Shown one piece after another: positions 46,175 through 58,995 of a stretch of 64,000 nucleotides of DNA. Below the pieces are notes generated by a model. It did not search any database, had not been told where the DNA came from, and saw nothing but the letters and a program-made list of their open reading frames with translations. Both the position numbers and the translations under genes were made by a program. Source of the stretch: Tenrec ecaudatus (taxonomy: Eukaryota > Chordata > Mammalia > Afrosoricida > Tenrecidae); the NCBI RefSeq assembly GCF_050624435.1, contig NC_134531.1, positions 259,174,812 to 259,238,811 of the forward strand, given 5' to 3'. Position 1 is the first letter of the stretch; every line of letters begins with the position of its first letter.

Positions 46175-46574
46175 TTTTAAAGTTTATTTATTTATTTACA
46201 TTTTATTAGGGGCTCATACAACTCTTATCACAATCCATACATATACATACATCAATTGTATAAAGCACATCCGTACATTCTTTGCCCTAATCATTTTCAA
46301 AGCATTTGCTCTCCACTTAAGCCCTCTGCATAAGGTCCTCTCTTTTTTTCCCACCTCCCTCCCCACTCCCCCCTCCCTCATGAGCCCTTGATAACCCACA
46401 GACTGTTATTTTGTCATATCTTGCCCTATCCGGAGTCTCCCTTCCCCTCCTTCTCTGCCGTCCATCTCCCAGGGAGGAGGTCACATGTGGATCCTTGTAA
46501 TCAGTTCCCCCTTTCCAACCCACTCACCCTCCACTCTCCCAGCATCGCCCCTCACACCCCTGGTCCTGGAGGTA
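46175..46574 (-). mobile_element. L1 3'UTR insertion, antisense
   Basis: 400 bp of L1 3'UTR (TTTTATTAGGGGCTCATAC at 46200, pyrimidine-rich CCCACCTCCCTCCCC at 46350), bounded by TTCAACACTTT at 46164-46174 and 46575-46585. Confidence 0.92.
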
Positions 46575-47516
46575 TTCAACACTTTAAAGAGCTCTTTTGC
46601 CGCAGAGTTGCCTAATGCAATACATCATTTGATGTCTTGACTGCTCCTTCAATGAACATTGTGAATCCAGGCAAGATGAAATGCTTGACAACTTGAATGT
46701 TTTCTCCATACATCACGATGCTACCCATGGGTCCTGTTGGAAGGATGTAGCCTTTCTTTACATTGAGTTTTAATCCATCTTGATCATCATCAGAAGTGCT
46801 TCATGCCCTCTTGACTTGTAGCAAGCAACAGTGACACTTACATACCAACTGATGTTAGCAAATTTTCCTCAATCATGGTGATGATCTTCCTCATATAATC
46901 CAGCTTGGAGTCTTCTTTGCTCAGCATACATATTTAATAAGTGATGTGTGAAGATAAACCCTAAGGCATATGTTTCTTTATTTTACACCATCCAGTGTTC
47001 TCTTGTTCTGTTCGAAGGACTGTTTTATTGAGCCATGTACAGGTTCATATTAGCACAATTAAATGTTCTGGCATTCCCATTCTTCTCAAGGCTGGATATC
47101 CATAGTTTGTTATGATCCACAGTCTGATCATTTTGTATAGTCAATAAAACACAAGTAAACACATTTTAGTGTTTTCTGCTTTCAGCCAAGATTCATCTGC
47201 CTTCCGTAATAATATCAATAATATTCTTTGTTCTATGTCCTCTTCTTAATTTGACTCAAATTTCTGGCAGCCCCCTGTAGATGTATTGCTTGTGTTATTG
47301 GTGAAGCATCTTCCGCAAAATTTTATATGGATGTGATAACAATTATATTGCGTGACAATTCCACAATCTGTTGGGTCTATATTCTTTACAATGTGCATAA
47401 ATATGGATCTCTTTCAGTTGGTTGGCCATATATATATATAATTATCTTCCAAATTTCTTGGCTGAGTGAGCGAGTGTTTTCAATGTTTCATCAACCTGTT
47501 AAGACATTTCAGTTGA

Positions 47517-48700
47517 GAAAGAGGAGACAAGATGGTGTCCAGATAGAATCACCTGCCTGGCGTATCTGTTGTCACAACAGAAAATTAAGAGGTAAGGAGG
47601 CCAATACTGGGAGGCTGGGTGCTAAAAATAGATTCAGTGTTAGGGTTTGGTACATACCTCCCATTTTGATTTTTACCCATGAAGCAATAGGAGAACTCAC
47701 TGAAACACTCTAAGTTATTGCATCTGCCTGTGGGTTCCGCTAGCACCTTGCTAGGCCCAGCAGGATGGCATCTGCCACCTTCCTATGCCCCAGTAACACA
47801 AGAAGCAGTAATTTCCCCAGACTGCTGTCTAAAACTGATCATAACCACAGACTTGCAGAGAGCCTCTGAAAACAAGCTCAAAGACCTCACACTGGAGTTT
47901 CCTGCACTGCTATTTGTCCTGCACCTGAAGTCTAGGGTTTTACACACCCCCTCCTCAGCCAGGAATTACATAGGCCATCCACTTCCCAGCTCACCCCAAC
48001 ACCATGCCTGCCAGCATGGGCAATGACATATAATTAGACAGTAATTTCTTGCAATTGAAGAACTGCTGGGATATTAACCTGTGACAGAATGCAGTTCAAC
48101 AAAGCACAACCAGCAATACCAACAGGATAGAGCTGGGGGACACAGGAGGGAAGCCAGGGCGAATTCAGATCCAGTTGGTGGCCAAACCACTCTGCTAAGT
48201 GGGTCCCCCTTCCCTTGGAGGCAAAACAGCACAACCCCAATACCAAGGCACCCACAAGTCCACTATAAAAAGGGAAAATAGTAAAAAGGCTTTTAATTAC
48301 AGGCTGTAGAATTCTTTGCCTGCAGAATTCTGTCCATTAGCACCCATTAACATAACAAGGTATCCAGAACTAATCTCCAAAGCACAGCCTGGGATTTTTA
48401 ACAATACAAAACAGGAAATCCCAACAGGCACTACCTGTCTTGGGCTCCACAGTGTCTTTGAAAGACTTCAAATTGTGGCCTGACAGTTCAGACCAGACCA
48501 GTGCCCACACTTCAGGCCTTTCTCAACTAAGTCCAGTGGTCTACCAACAGTCACTAGCCTCAGCCAAGATTCTGAGCCACCACCACCACTACTGTCCACT
48601 GAGTACCACAGCACCATGCCTACATAGCAGTGCAACGTACCACCATAGAAAGCCACAGGTAATCCTTGAAAACACTCTTACCAACCATACAGAGAAAGTG
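47517..48700 (+). promoter_or_regulatory. L1 5'UTR (internal promoter region)
   Basis: GC-richer than the surroundings, begins with the CAAGATGG motif, and lies before any ORF1-like frame. Functional state unknown; probably decayed. Confidence 0.6.
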
Positions 48701-48899
48701 TTCGGGGCCTCGTAGACTCCCAGAAACATGGTGCCCATTTCATCCAAAATGACATGCAAACAGAAATATACTGCAACACCCTCAACAAGGAAACAAGAAA
48801 AACAAAACACAACAGAGTAGCTAACAATGCTCCTAGAGGAATCAGAAGTGGATTTGTCCCAAAATGTTCAGAAATGTGCTTGGGGTAATACAGAGTATG

Positions 48900-49695
48900 A
48901 GAGAAGCAACACAGAATAAGGGCACAACGATAGAGGAGATGAAGTCCATTTACCAAAGGGAAATACAAGAACTAATGGATGAGGTCACAGAAGCACAACA
49001 CAGCATCATGTATCTCACCAACAGAATACAAGAAGTATAGAATGTACCAGCGATGTCAAGGACAATCAGGAAGATTTCAGCACACAGGAAAGACAGTCAA
49101 ACAAGAAAATCAAAGAGGCGAAGAAAACCTGAGATCAGAGGCTATGAAGAGGAACAATAATCGAATAATTGTTCTAACAGAGCAAGACACAACGAAGAAG
49201 TCAACAGCTAAATTAGAGAGGGTATTTCAGGAAGCAAAATTCCCCAATTTAATGAATGAGAATCAGACACAAATACAGGCAGCAGAGAGGACACCAATTA
49301 GACTAAACTCCAGGAAGAACTCACCAAGGTATATAAGAGTTAAATTATCCAATTTTGAGGGGAAAAAAAGAAAAGAAAATTTTAAGAGCAGCAAGAGAAA
49401 AAAGGCGGTCACATAAAATGGTACTCAGGTAAGAATATGCTAACACCTGTCAGTAGATAGCATGAAGAGAAAATAGAGTGGAGTAACATCTTCTGAAAGC
49501 TGAAAGAAAAAAAATGCCAGTGCAAGAATCCTCTACCCTGCCAAACTATCTGTTAAGATAAATGGCAAGGTAATAGACTTCTGGGACAAGGAAAATCTGA
49601 AAAAATACAGCATAAGACATCTAACCCTGTGGAAAATACTTGCAGGCTCATTATGGGTCAGAAGAATAATATCCACCAAGCACAAGAAGGAAATC
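48900..49695 (+). pseudogene. L1 ORF1 (RNA-binding protein), broken
   Basis: In L1, ORF1p is a trimeric RNA-binding protein (coiled coil, RRM, C-terminal domain) that packages L1 RNA. Here the order is preserved but the frame is broken. A coiled-coil-like part lies at 48935-49040. An RRM-like stretch KNSPRYIRVKLSNF lies at about 49312-49355 in a 145-codon frame (48979-49416). The C-terminal domain ILYPAKLSVKINGKV...FWDKENLKKYS lies at about 49528-49600 in another frame. At least one stop (after 49416) and one frameshift separate the parts. Confidence 0.8.
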
Positions 49696-49889
49696 ACCAT
49701 ATAGCCCAACTCCACTGAGAGATCAACACACCAATAACAATTAGCAAGATGCCATGGCCTCAGAGGGAAAAGAATGCAAGAATGAAGCTCCACACACAAG
49801 CATAGCACATTGATATGAAGGGAGAGAGGAGAACATCCAAAACAAATGGTGTAAGATGACAGCAATGAATTCAGATAGTGATAATACCT

Positions 49890-52800
49890 CTGAAAGTCAA
49901 TGGTCTCAACTCTTCCATGAAAAGACAAAGGCTAGCAGAAATAACTCATCAACCTGTTGCCTGCACAAAATATATTGTAAGCTCACAGACAAAAATAGAC
50001 TAAGAATAAAAGGCTGGTAGAAAATATATCAGGCAAACAGCACCTTAAAAAAAGAGGTTGCAAAGAATAAGAAAGGTTGCATCCTAATCTCCGACAAAAT
50101 TTGCTCTCAAGGTGCAAACCATAACAAGAGATGAGGAAGGGCACTATATAATGCTCAGAGAATCAGTACTCCAGGAACCCATGAGCATAATAAATATATA
50201 TGAACCTAATGAGAGACCTACAAAGTTCATCAAATAAACTATTCAAAATATGGGAAATAAATCACAGCTCTAACAATCATAATAGGTACTTTATTACACT
50301 GCAATCAGAAAAAGATAGATCACTGGAAAAGAAGTCCAGAAAGGAGCCTATGGAGAAAACACTACAATTCTGCAACTGGACCTGATAGACATCGATAGAG
50401 CATCCCATTTAAATGAAATATAATTCATTCTTCTGAAGTGCACATTGCACATGGCTCATTTTAGAATATAGACCACACGATGGGACACAAGCCAAGCCTG
50501 AGTAATTCAAACATATAGAGATAAATCAGATGTCCCTATCAGATCAACATGCTATAAAGCTGGAGTTCAATAAAAGAACAACCAGGAAAAAAAAAGGAAA
50601 CAACTTGAGGATGAATGATGATCTTCTGCAACACGAATGGTTAAGGGCCCAGATTAGAAAGGAGTTTAAGAAGTTTCTAAAAATGAATGTGAACGAGAAT
50701 ACAACATACCAAAACTTATGGTATATAGAAAAAGCAGTTATCAGAGGTAGTTGATAGCAATAACTGCATATATGAAAAGGAAGAGACACTTATAACAGAA
50801 ATATTATCCAAAAACTCCAGCAACTAGAGAAGGGTCAATAGCACAACCCTTTCAATAGCAAAAGAAAAGTAATAATAAAAATCAGGCTAGAGTTAAACTA
50901 GTGGGAAGACAAAAGAAAAATGCAAAAATCAATGCAGCAAAAAGCATCAATAGAATTGACAGACCACTAATAAGCCTAGCCAAGCAAGGAAGGATCAAAC
51001 ATCAAATGGCAGGATGAGAGATCAAACAGGGGAAATCACAATGAATCCCAACTTGATTAAACTGATAATCACAAAGTACTATGAGGGTGTGTACTCCAAA
51101 GAATTCAACAATAGGGAAGACATGGACAAAAACTTGGAAAAAGTTCCCTCACTAGATTATCCCAGATAGAGGTCAAGAAAGAACCTTAATAGACCTATCG
51201 CTAAAGAAGAAGCAAATAGGGTTATGAAGAAGCTACAAACAAAACAAGCTCTCAGACCAGTCAGCTTCACAGGAGAATTCTATCAAGTATTCAGGGAAGA
51301 GTTGACACCAATACCCCACAAATTATTCCAGAGCATAGAAAACAAAAAATTCCAGAGCATAGTAACCCCCCAAACTCATTCTACAAAGCCATTATATCTT
51401 TGATATCCAACCAGAGCAAGGATCCCACAGGAAAAGAGAACTACAGAATGATATCTATAATGAACATGGATGCAAAAAATCCTTGCCAAAATATAGGCCA
51501 ATAGAATATAAAACATATGATCCATCATGATCAGGTGGGATTCATTCCTTGGATGCAGAGATGGTTTAATATCTGAAAATCTATTAATTTTATATACCAC
51601 ATTAATAAGAAAAAGGATAAAAATCACATGATAATATCCATGGATTCAGAATAAGTATTTGACAACATCCAACACCCATTTTTAATTAAGACACTCAAGA
51701 AGATAGGAATGGAAGGACCATTCCTCAAGTTAATACAACGTATCTATGAAAAGTCAACAGCCAACATCATAGTCAATGGAGAAATTAAGAAAACAATCCC
51801 ACTGAAAAAAAATGGAGACCAGAAAAGAACTTCCTTTGCCCCATTTCTGTTCCACATCATACTGGGGGTCCTAGCTAACAACATAAGATAGTGGAAGGAC
51901 CTTAAAAGAATCCAGCTGGGAGAGCAGGAAGTGAAACTATCGCTATTTGTAGACAGCATGATTCTATACATTGAATATCCCAAAAGCTCTACAACAGGAG
52001 TACTGAAAATGATAGAGGAATATGGAAGGGTAGCAGGATTCAAGATCAATAAAGAGAAGTTTATTGGTTTACTATATACATTAGACAAGGCCATGGAAGA
52101 GGAGACCAAGAAGGCAATAGCCTTCACAATAACCAAAACAAATAGAAATGTCTAGGGATATATTTAACAAAAAAAAAAGAGGCATACAAGGAAAACTATA
52201 GGACCCTAAAAATGGAAATCAGAAACAACCTGCACAAATGGAAGAATATCTCACGCTTTTGATGAGAATGCTCAATACAGTGAACATTGCAATCTTACCC
52301 ATGGCACTATATAAGTTTAACGCTATCCTGATACCAATAACCTTCTTCAAAGAATTGGAAAAACTGATGACCAATTTCATATGGAGAGGGAAGAAGTCCA
52401 GAATTAACAGAGAACCCCTCAATAAGAAGGACAAAGTTGGAGGGCTTTGTTTACCTGACTTTAACATGTACTATACAACCATTGTGATCAAAACAGTGTG
52501 ACACTAGTAAAATAAAAGATACCCAGATCAATGGAAAAGAACAGAAAAACAGAAAAAAACAGAAAAACATCAGCATACAGACAACTGATCTCTGAAAAGG
52601 GCACAAAAAGTATCAAATGGGCGATGGAAACCCTCTTTAACAAGTGGTGCTGGAAACAATGGATATCCACCTGTATAAAAATGAAACAAAATAATTACTT
52701 CACCCCATGCACAAATACAAGCACAAGGTAGATCACAGACCTAGAAAGAAGTAAAACCCCAAATTATCAGGACCATCAGCAAAGGAATAGGGACAAACCC

Positions 52801-53640
52801 AAGAACCTTGGCTGAAGGAATACATAGGCTAACTGCAATAGGGAAGGGTGTACACACAGGTGATTCTGAAATTGACAAGTGGGATATACTAAGGCTAAAA
52901 CACATGTGTGCTTTGAAAGACTTCACTAAGAGACTAACAAGAGAACACACAGACTGGGAGCAGAGTTTTAGCAATGACACAGCAGACAAACGTTTTATTA
53001 CTAAAATCTACAACATCGTCCTAGCCTGCAAAAAAAGGGAAAACAATTAACACCTCAAGGATGTGGGGAAAAGATCTGAAAAGATGTTTCACTAGGGAGG
53101 AGCCCTGGATGGCCAAAAAACACATGAGAAAATATTCCTGATCATTAGCCATCAGAGAAATGCAAATTAAAACAATCATGAGCTAACATCTCACACCCTT
53201 TAGGATAGCCCAAAGCAGAAAATCATAGAGCAATAATTGCTGGAGGGATGTGGTGAGATAGGAACTCTCCTCTACCACTGGTGGTTATGTAGATAGGTAT
53301 AGCCTCTGTGGAAAGCAATCTGGTGATACTTAAAGCAAATGGAAATTGAGCTTCCTTATGACCCACCTATCCCTCTACTGGACATACAACTAGAAGTGTA
53401 AAAAATATGCCACAGCCAAGTTATCTGTGCTTCAATGTTTACTGTGTGATTCATAAAGGATAAGAATCAGAAACAACTTAAATTCCATGTATAGATGACT
53501 GGATAAGAAAACTGTGGCACATACACACAATAGAGTTATATGCATCGCAAAAAAAGCACTGATGATCACATGAACCTTATCGTTTCATGGGGAGATTGGG
53601 AGGAAATTATGCTAAGTGAAGTCAGCTAATCACAAAAGGA
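49890..53640 (+). pseudogene. L1 ORF2 (endonuclease/reverse transcriptase), broken
   Basis: ORF2p normally nicks target DNA and reverse-transcribes L1 RNA. Remnants appear in order: KVNGLNSSMKRQRLAE (endonuclease N-terminus, 49890), EEGHYIM and INIYEPNE (about 50140-50220), a following SLSDQHAIKLEFNKRT (50530), and the pre-RT block NRPIAKEEANRVMKK (51193). The RT part includes FLKLIQRIYEKSTANIIVNG (51720), and the active-site segment reads LFVDSMILYIE (51943) where L1 has FADD. After that come RMLNTVNIAILPMALYKFNA (52265), GGLCLPDFNMYY (52440) and the C-terminal GCGEIGTLLYHWW (53247). Part of the endonuclease looks deleted. Confidence 0.85.
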
Positions 53641-53699
53641 CAAGTACAACATGAATCCCCTGAGGTAAGTATAATCAGCAAAGTAGGTATAGAAGAAAA

Positions 53700-55858
53700 G
53701 TCACTTATCTCACACTATATGGGTGAGGTATGGGCAATCAGTATGGGCAATCAGACAAAACACAAGGAGGTACATGTTATTCCAATACAAAGAAGGGGAA
53801 AGGGAGAAAGGGAGAGGGACAACTGAGAGGGGGAAAGAGCCAATGTCATGGGGGGAGCAGAGCGCTAACCCACTCTCCAGGGGGAGAGTATTAGTTATGT
53901 CTTCATACAACTGGGAGTGTGCATGCAGACCCCACCACAGCGTATCAAACCTTGAGGGCAACATAACCATGTGGAGCAATGCATGAAAAGAGTGGACTGC
54001 AGGGCCAGCCCCAACCAGAGCCAAATTGACCCCTCCCCAGAAGTATGTGCTACAGACGACAACACTGAACCTACTGGTTGGGTAGAGGAGCCATCAAGCC
54101 ACACCCACATGGAAGCAAACAAAGAAGGAAAAAGAGAGAGGGATGGTCTAGACCCCATATTGGCACCCCAAGCCTGGAGGACAATGTCCTTTCAAGGAGC
54201 TGCTAAAGTATAGAGAGGAATGTAGGGCTGACAACAGCTCAAGACATGATGTCCCCTCACTGGAGTATACCATGACAGAGGACAATACTGGGGACACACG
54301 ACTGGGAGATACTCCAGTCTGAACACCCCACAGCAGGGCAAACCAAGAAGGGGACATAGCAGATTAGCAACAACAGCAAAGCCAAGCCACAACCCCCCCC
54401 CTGAGGAGTCCTCAAAATAGACTTCAGTCTAGGGGGAGCAGCTCCCCAAATTCCCCTAGGACAAATGGGAGGTAGTCATAAATGTCAGCGGACAGATTTG
54501 GAATTGTGTTTTTTTCCCCCCATTTTAATTCAATCTTTGGTTTTCTTTTTGATTGATTTCTGTTTTGTTGGTTTGTCTACTTATGTAAGAAAGGCATGGG
54601 AATCAATCTTGAGGACAAAGCAATAGGACCAAAGGTTTCAGAGGAACTTGGGGTGAGAAGGAGGTATGGGAAGGAAGCAGTGAGTAAAAACCATAGACAG
54701 GGGAACAACTAAGGAAGTAAAATCAACAACGAGGAGTATGTAGAGATCCTGGGGGTGTTGGATCAATAGCAAGCTAGCTGAGAGGAATTACTAAGAGGCA
54801 GAAGAAGGTCAAGAGTCATGGTGGGGCAAGCAGAAGGTAAAAGGAAACAAAAGAAAGATATCAGAGGCAAAGTTATGCATAAAGGTATAAACATAGGTAT
54901 GTACATATGTAAAAATATTAATTAATAAATAATGAGGTATTGGCCTAGGTCATATATGTATATGGGAACACACTGAGGTGGTGGACAGATTTCAGGCCTC
55001 TTCTTATGCCCTCCCTCAATGCAAGAACAGTTTGTTCTAACAACCTGGCCTTCTGAGATACTCACCATCCCAGCACAATCCCTGAAAACAAAAGCAAATG
55101 TGGTGAAGAAAGCGGATGGTGCCTGGCTATCAATGATATAGTGTCTGGAAGAAGCATTCTTGCCTGTGAAGTCATGAGGTTTTGACAGGATAGGGTAACC
55201 GGCATCGAAGACCACCCCCCCCAACAAAAATCAGCAAGCAAACAAACAAACAAAACAAATAAAACATATTGTTGAGAACCAGGGGAGTTAGAGAAGAGAA
55301 CCAAAACCCATATGTTGATAATGGGACATCCCCTCGCAGAAGGGTCACAAGGAAAGGATGAGTCAAAGAGGGCGTAGTATAGCATTGATGAAACACAACA
55401 TTCCTCTGGTTCCTTGCGGTTTCCTCACTCCCCACTATCATGAATCCAGTCCTGCCTTTCACTTCAAGCTAGCCTGGAGCATGTGCACAGGTACAGATAA
55501 GAGATAAAATCTAAAGATGCATGAAATCGAGGAGCAGGAATGGGAATGGTGATACCAGGGTAGAGGGAAGGTGAAAAGAGGAGGGAAGGAAGGAAGGGGG
55601 AACTGATTGCAATGCCAAATACATAACCACCCCTGCCCCCCAAGGGGATGGAAAAGTAACCATGGGGGAAGGCAGACAGCGGTTGGTGTAAGATACGAAA
55701 ATAATTTATAATTTATCAAGGGGTCATGGGGGATGGGAAGGAGCTGATACCAAGATCTTAATAGAAAGTAAATGTTTAGAAAAAAATGATGCCAAGATAT
55801 GTACAAATACCCTTGATACAATCAATGATTGGGATGTTATAAGAGCTGTAAGAGCCCT
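53700..55858 (+). other. L1 3'UTR, first part
   Basis: Holds the purine-rich tract at 53793-53830, no ORF with meaning, and the blocks shared with 13.5-15.4 kb (CCCTCAATGCAAGAACAGTTTG at about 55011). Confidence 0.7.
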
Positions 55859-56448
55859 TGTGATAGGTAGGCTTGTTGTGCCAACCTGGCCAATGAACAC
55901 ATGTGGGATTAATTGAAGGGCAGTTTAATTGAAGGGAAGAGAGATAAATAGCTAAGCAAGCCTCGCCTTTCTTATCGCTTGCTCTTTGATGCTCAGACTA
56001 GTTTGCAGCTGGCTGCCTTAGCTGGCTCTCTGCCTCAACTTGCCAGCTATGCTATCTGTGGGACACCCAACCCATGATCTGTGTCACTGTAGTTTGAGGT
56101 TCCTTCATTCCTCATTCACCATGCTACTGGAGCTTGAACTGGGAACTGTCGGACCCTGTCATCTGGCTGACTGTTGGTGATGTGCCTTGTGGTTTGCTGC
56201 TTATGGACTGATTGCCTGAATTGCTCTACTGAGGACTCAGCTGTATGCTTCCTTGACTTGAACCCGGTGGCCCTCAAGACTTGAAGGACTGCCAGTGTAT
56301 TACATGTCTCATGGATGTGAGTTACGCTGAGCCATTTGTACTGCTCTATAGGCTAATTAGCAGTTTATTTCTTATGCTGTATATTTATCTATCTAACTAT
56401 ATAAATATATATATGTATATGTTTCCCTAGAGAACCCTGTCTACTATA
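55859..56448 (+). mobile_element. ERV-L-type solo LTR in L1 tail
   Basis: 590 bp starting TGTGATAGGTAGGCTTGTTG and ending GAGAACCCTGTCTACTATA, bounded by GCCCT (55854-55858) and GCCCC (56449-56453). Removing it restores the L1 end GAGCCC|CCAATAAAA. Same subfamily as 21446-22060 and 28374-28556. Confidence 0.9.
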
Positions 56449-56506
56449 GCCCCCAATAAAATAATATTTTAATTTAAAAATCTATGAAGTACTAATAAAT
56501 TTAAAA

Positions 56507-56645
56507 ATTTTCAATTGATATATCCTTAATTTCTGGTGCCTTGAGTTTTGATAATTCCTCCTGTGCAGCTTGGACTTCTTCCATCAGTAACATTGATTCT
56601 TGGTCATGTCCTAGCGCTTCACGTAGTTTTATGTGAGTCTAGTTC
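56507..56645 (-). mobile_element. RTE LINE, continuation past the L1
   Basis: Antisense block TCAATTGATATATCCTTAATTTCTGG and CTTCTTCCATCAGTAACATTG, the stretch just before the RT domain. It continues the element at 44841-47516. Confidence 0.8.
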
Positions 56646-56689
56646 TTCTGGGTTTTTACAGGTCAGATGGATCTTGCCTGAAAGCAGAT

Positions 56690-57305
56690 AATACCAGAAA
56701 GATAATACCTTGTGTTTTGACTCTGTGGATCATAACAAACAGAATATAATCTTGAGGAGAATGGGAATCGTCAAGCACTTCATTGTGCTCCTATGGAATT
56801 TGTACATGGATCAAGAGGCAATTGTGCAAACAGGAGAAAGGAACAAGGGAAACTACATGGCTTAAAATTAGTAAAGGTATACATCATGGTTCTATCCTCT
56901 CACCTTACATGTTCAGATTGTTTGCTGAGCCAAAACACAGAGAACCTGAATTATCTGAAGAAGAATGTGGCATCAGGATTGGTAGAAGGTTTATTAGCAA
57001 CCTGCAATAACCAGAGGAGAACGGATGCATTTACTGATGAAGATAAAAGATTACAGGTTCCTGTATGGATGACAAATCAGTGTGAAAAAAACCAAAAGCC
57101 CTCACTGCTGGACCAATAGGTAGCATCAGGACTAATGGAAAGAAGGCTGATGTTGTGAAGGAGATTGTCTTACTCAGATCTACAATCAATGTTCATGGAA
57201 GGAGCAGTCAACAGATCAAAAGACCAGTTGCATTCAGCAAATGTGCTTCACAAACCCTCTTTAGAGTATTGAAAAGTAGTAATGTTATTTTGAGGACCAG
57301 AGATG
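56690..57305 (+). mobile_element. RTE LINE fragment, RT region
   Basis: Plus-strand RTE: KHFIVLLWNLYMDQEAIVQTG-type translation at about 56776-56850, then the RT region ending YADD-like at about 57010, and RT-downstream sequence to about 57305. A 108-codon frame (56793-57119) follows another reading frame of the same stretch. Broken. Confidence 0.75.
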
Positions 57306-57309
57306 TTTT

Positions 57310-57680
57310 GGCACGCATTTATCCAATGCAGTGCATTGTTTGATTTCTTAACTGCAGCTTCCATGAGCATTGATTCCAGATCTAACAAGATGGAAACCTT
57401 GACAGCTTCAATGATTTCTTAATTTAACAGACTCAGAATGTTTCCTCTTGGTCCTGTTGTGATGGTTTGATTTTCTTAAATTAAGTTGTAATCAGATATT
57501 GAAGACTGTAGTCCTTCTACATGATCAACAATTGCTTGAAGATCTCCTCACTTTCAGCAAGCAAGCTTATATCATCTGCATTTTGCAGGTTGTTAATTAG
57601 CCCTCCTCCAACCCGAAGCCACATTCTTTTTCACATAATCTAGCTTCTTTAATTATTTGCTCAGCATTTTTATAATTATA
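57310..57680 (-). mobile_element. RTE LINE fragment, antisense
   Basis: Antisense RTE covering the RT core and the following region (GCATTTTGCAGGTTGTTAATTAG at about 57578). It meets the plus-strand RTE fragment within a few bases, an inverted junction of two different copies. Confidence 0.75.
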
Positions 57681-58817
57681 TATTGATAAGTCATATTATC
57701 TTTGTAGGGCATTAAACTCAATAGATTATTTTCACATAGTACAAAATATGTCCCAATATCTAAAACTAGGACCATGACAGTTAAGTCTTTGATTCACTTA
57801 TGAGTAGGATTATGTACCAAATTAATTATATTGACATCTTCATTTGTAGGACAAGAAGACAAAAGTACCTATTTTATAATAATTCATTAGTAAAAATTAA
57901 TTAAAATAATCTGTATGACATTAATTACCTTGGCACTTATATTTAAACAATGCTAGCTGTATGTTACTGACATGAAAAATATAGCAAGAACATTTTTGTC
58001 ATTTATTTCTAAAGGTAGAGACTTGCAAAAATTATAGTACATGAAAATAAGGCTGTGTGATGTATAGTATTAGTAGGAAGAGAGATGAAAGGAAAGAGTC
58101 AGTTGTATAATAGTAATAGTTACAAAAAGTTTACTACTTTTATTAAAACTTGATCCCTCTGAAAGGGAAAGACATGAATATATTTCAAATACATATGAGT
58201 CTGAGAACATTTTGAGTTTGAAATTGTGATTTAAAAAAAAGAAAAGAAAATGTGATCAAGAAGAAGATAGCGGATCCAGGAAAGGTCTGGAAATGAATAG
58301 TGTGTTGGAATAAACATTCGATGAGAAAGACTCTTCTTCTATGTTTTATGAAGCAGTACAGGTGACAATGTTGGAATTTGGACATACATTAGACACATAT
58401 ATATGTGCAATATAACAAGATAGGAAATCCTATGAGAATGTGGGACAGAGGAACAGGTCCAATAGTCTTCATTTGCAAGAGGCTTGAAACGAGTGAAGGG
58501 AATTGAAATAGTACGCATCCCATTAAGGATAGTCAATACAGGAAACTCAACAGGGAGTCAAAAAAGATTAATTCAAGTGCAGCTAATGCAAGCTTGGTAG
58601 TGACTATTCCATATTGTATATCCTCATAGGTCAACCCCCCTTGGCTATAAAGTAGCAATTGGGAAATTTAGTCTTATTTCTCCAAGATCTTAGAGCCTCT
58701 TGGTAGATCTCTCTGCCATTACCTACTAACCAAATTCACTCTGTGTAGGAATTGATCAAGCTAAATTCCCCTTCTATGTGCTTTCTGATGAGTCGCTCAT
58801 GAAATAACTTGGTAGGA
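57681..58817. other. Unassigned AT-rich DNA
   Basis: No gene, RNA or recognised repeat. Confidence 0.5.
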
Positions 58818-58995
58818 GTGAAGCCCTGGTGGCAGCGTGGTTACGTTCTGTTCACTGCAAGGTCACCGCAAGGTCAGCAGCTGTAAACCACAGAAAGACG
58901 AGGCCTTTTACTCCCACGAAGAGCTATGGTCTCAGATACCCACAGGGGTTGCTCTACCCAGTCCCTATGAGTCAGATGGCAGTGAATACAATAAG
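58818..58995 (+). repeat. AfroSINE copy, well preserved
   Basis: Near-complete plus-strand copy: GAAGCCCTGGTGGCAGCGTGG head, CAAGGTCAGCAGCTGTAAAC, CCCACAGGGGTTGCTC, GAGTCAGATGGCAGTGAATAC tail. A small duplication of CAAGGTCACCG lies inside. Confidence 0.93.

Larger units (their letters stand above)
44841..47516 (-). mobile_element. RTE LINE, 3' part, split by LTR and L1
   Basis: Antisense RTE from the 3' tail (ATCAAGTGGGCTTTGACTCAG at 44861) through ACCAAGCTTGTGGTCCTTC (45079), CATATGAGGCAATTGAAAATACCATGG (45315), and after an LTR and an L1 tail through the RT-downstream region (46586-46780) to the RT and upstream region at 47500. It resumes beyond the full-length L1 at 56507-56645 with GATTTCTGGTGCCTTGAG. 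It holds the LTR at 45341-46113 and the L1 tail at 46175-46574. Dead. Confidence 0.8.
47517..56506 (+). mobile_element. Near-full-length L1 LINE, about 8.4 kb without its nested LTR
   Basis: It starts GAGGAGACAAGATGG at 47521, the YY1-type CAAGATGG that opens L1 5'UTRs. The 5'UTR, ORF1 and ORF2 remnants follow. A long 3'UTR comes next, then TATAGCCCCCAATAAAATA at 56446 and an A-rich tail. The flanks belong to one RTE, which reads through when the L1 is removed, with a diverged duplication (ATTTCAGTTGA at 47506-47516 and TTTTCAATTGA at 56508-56518). The 3'UTR (about 53700-56506) is long and includes purine-rich tracts such as GGGGAAAGGGAGAAAGGGAG at 53796. Many stops and indels show it is inactive. 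An LTR splits its last bases at 55859-56448. Confidence 0.88.

Noticed and set aside
48979..49416. 145-codon frame as a host gene
   Set aside because: Its content and position identify it as part of a broken L1 ORF1.
55459..55821. 120-codon minus-strand frame
   Set aside because: Antisense of the L1 3'UTR purine-rich region; no protein signal.
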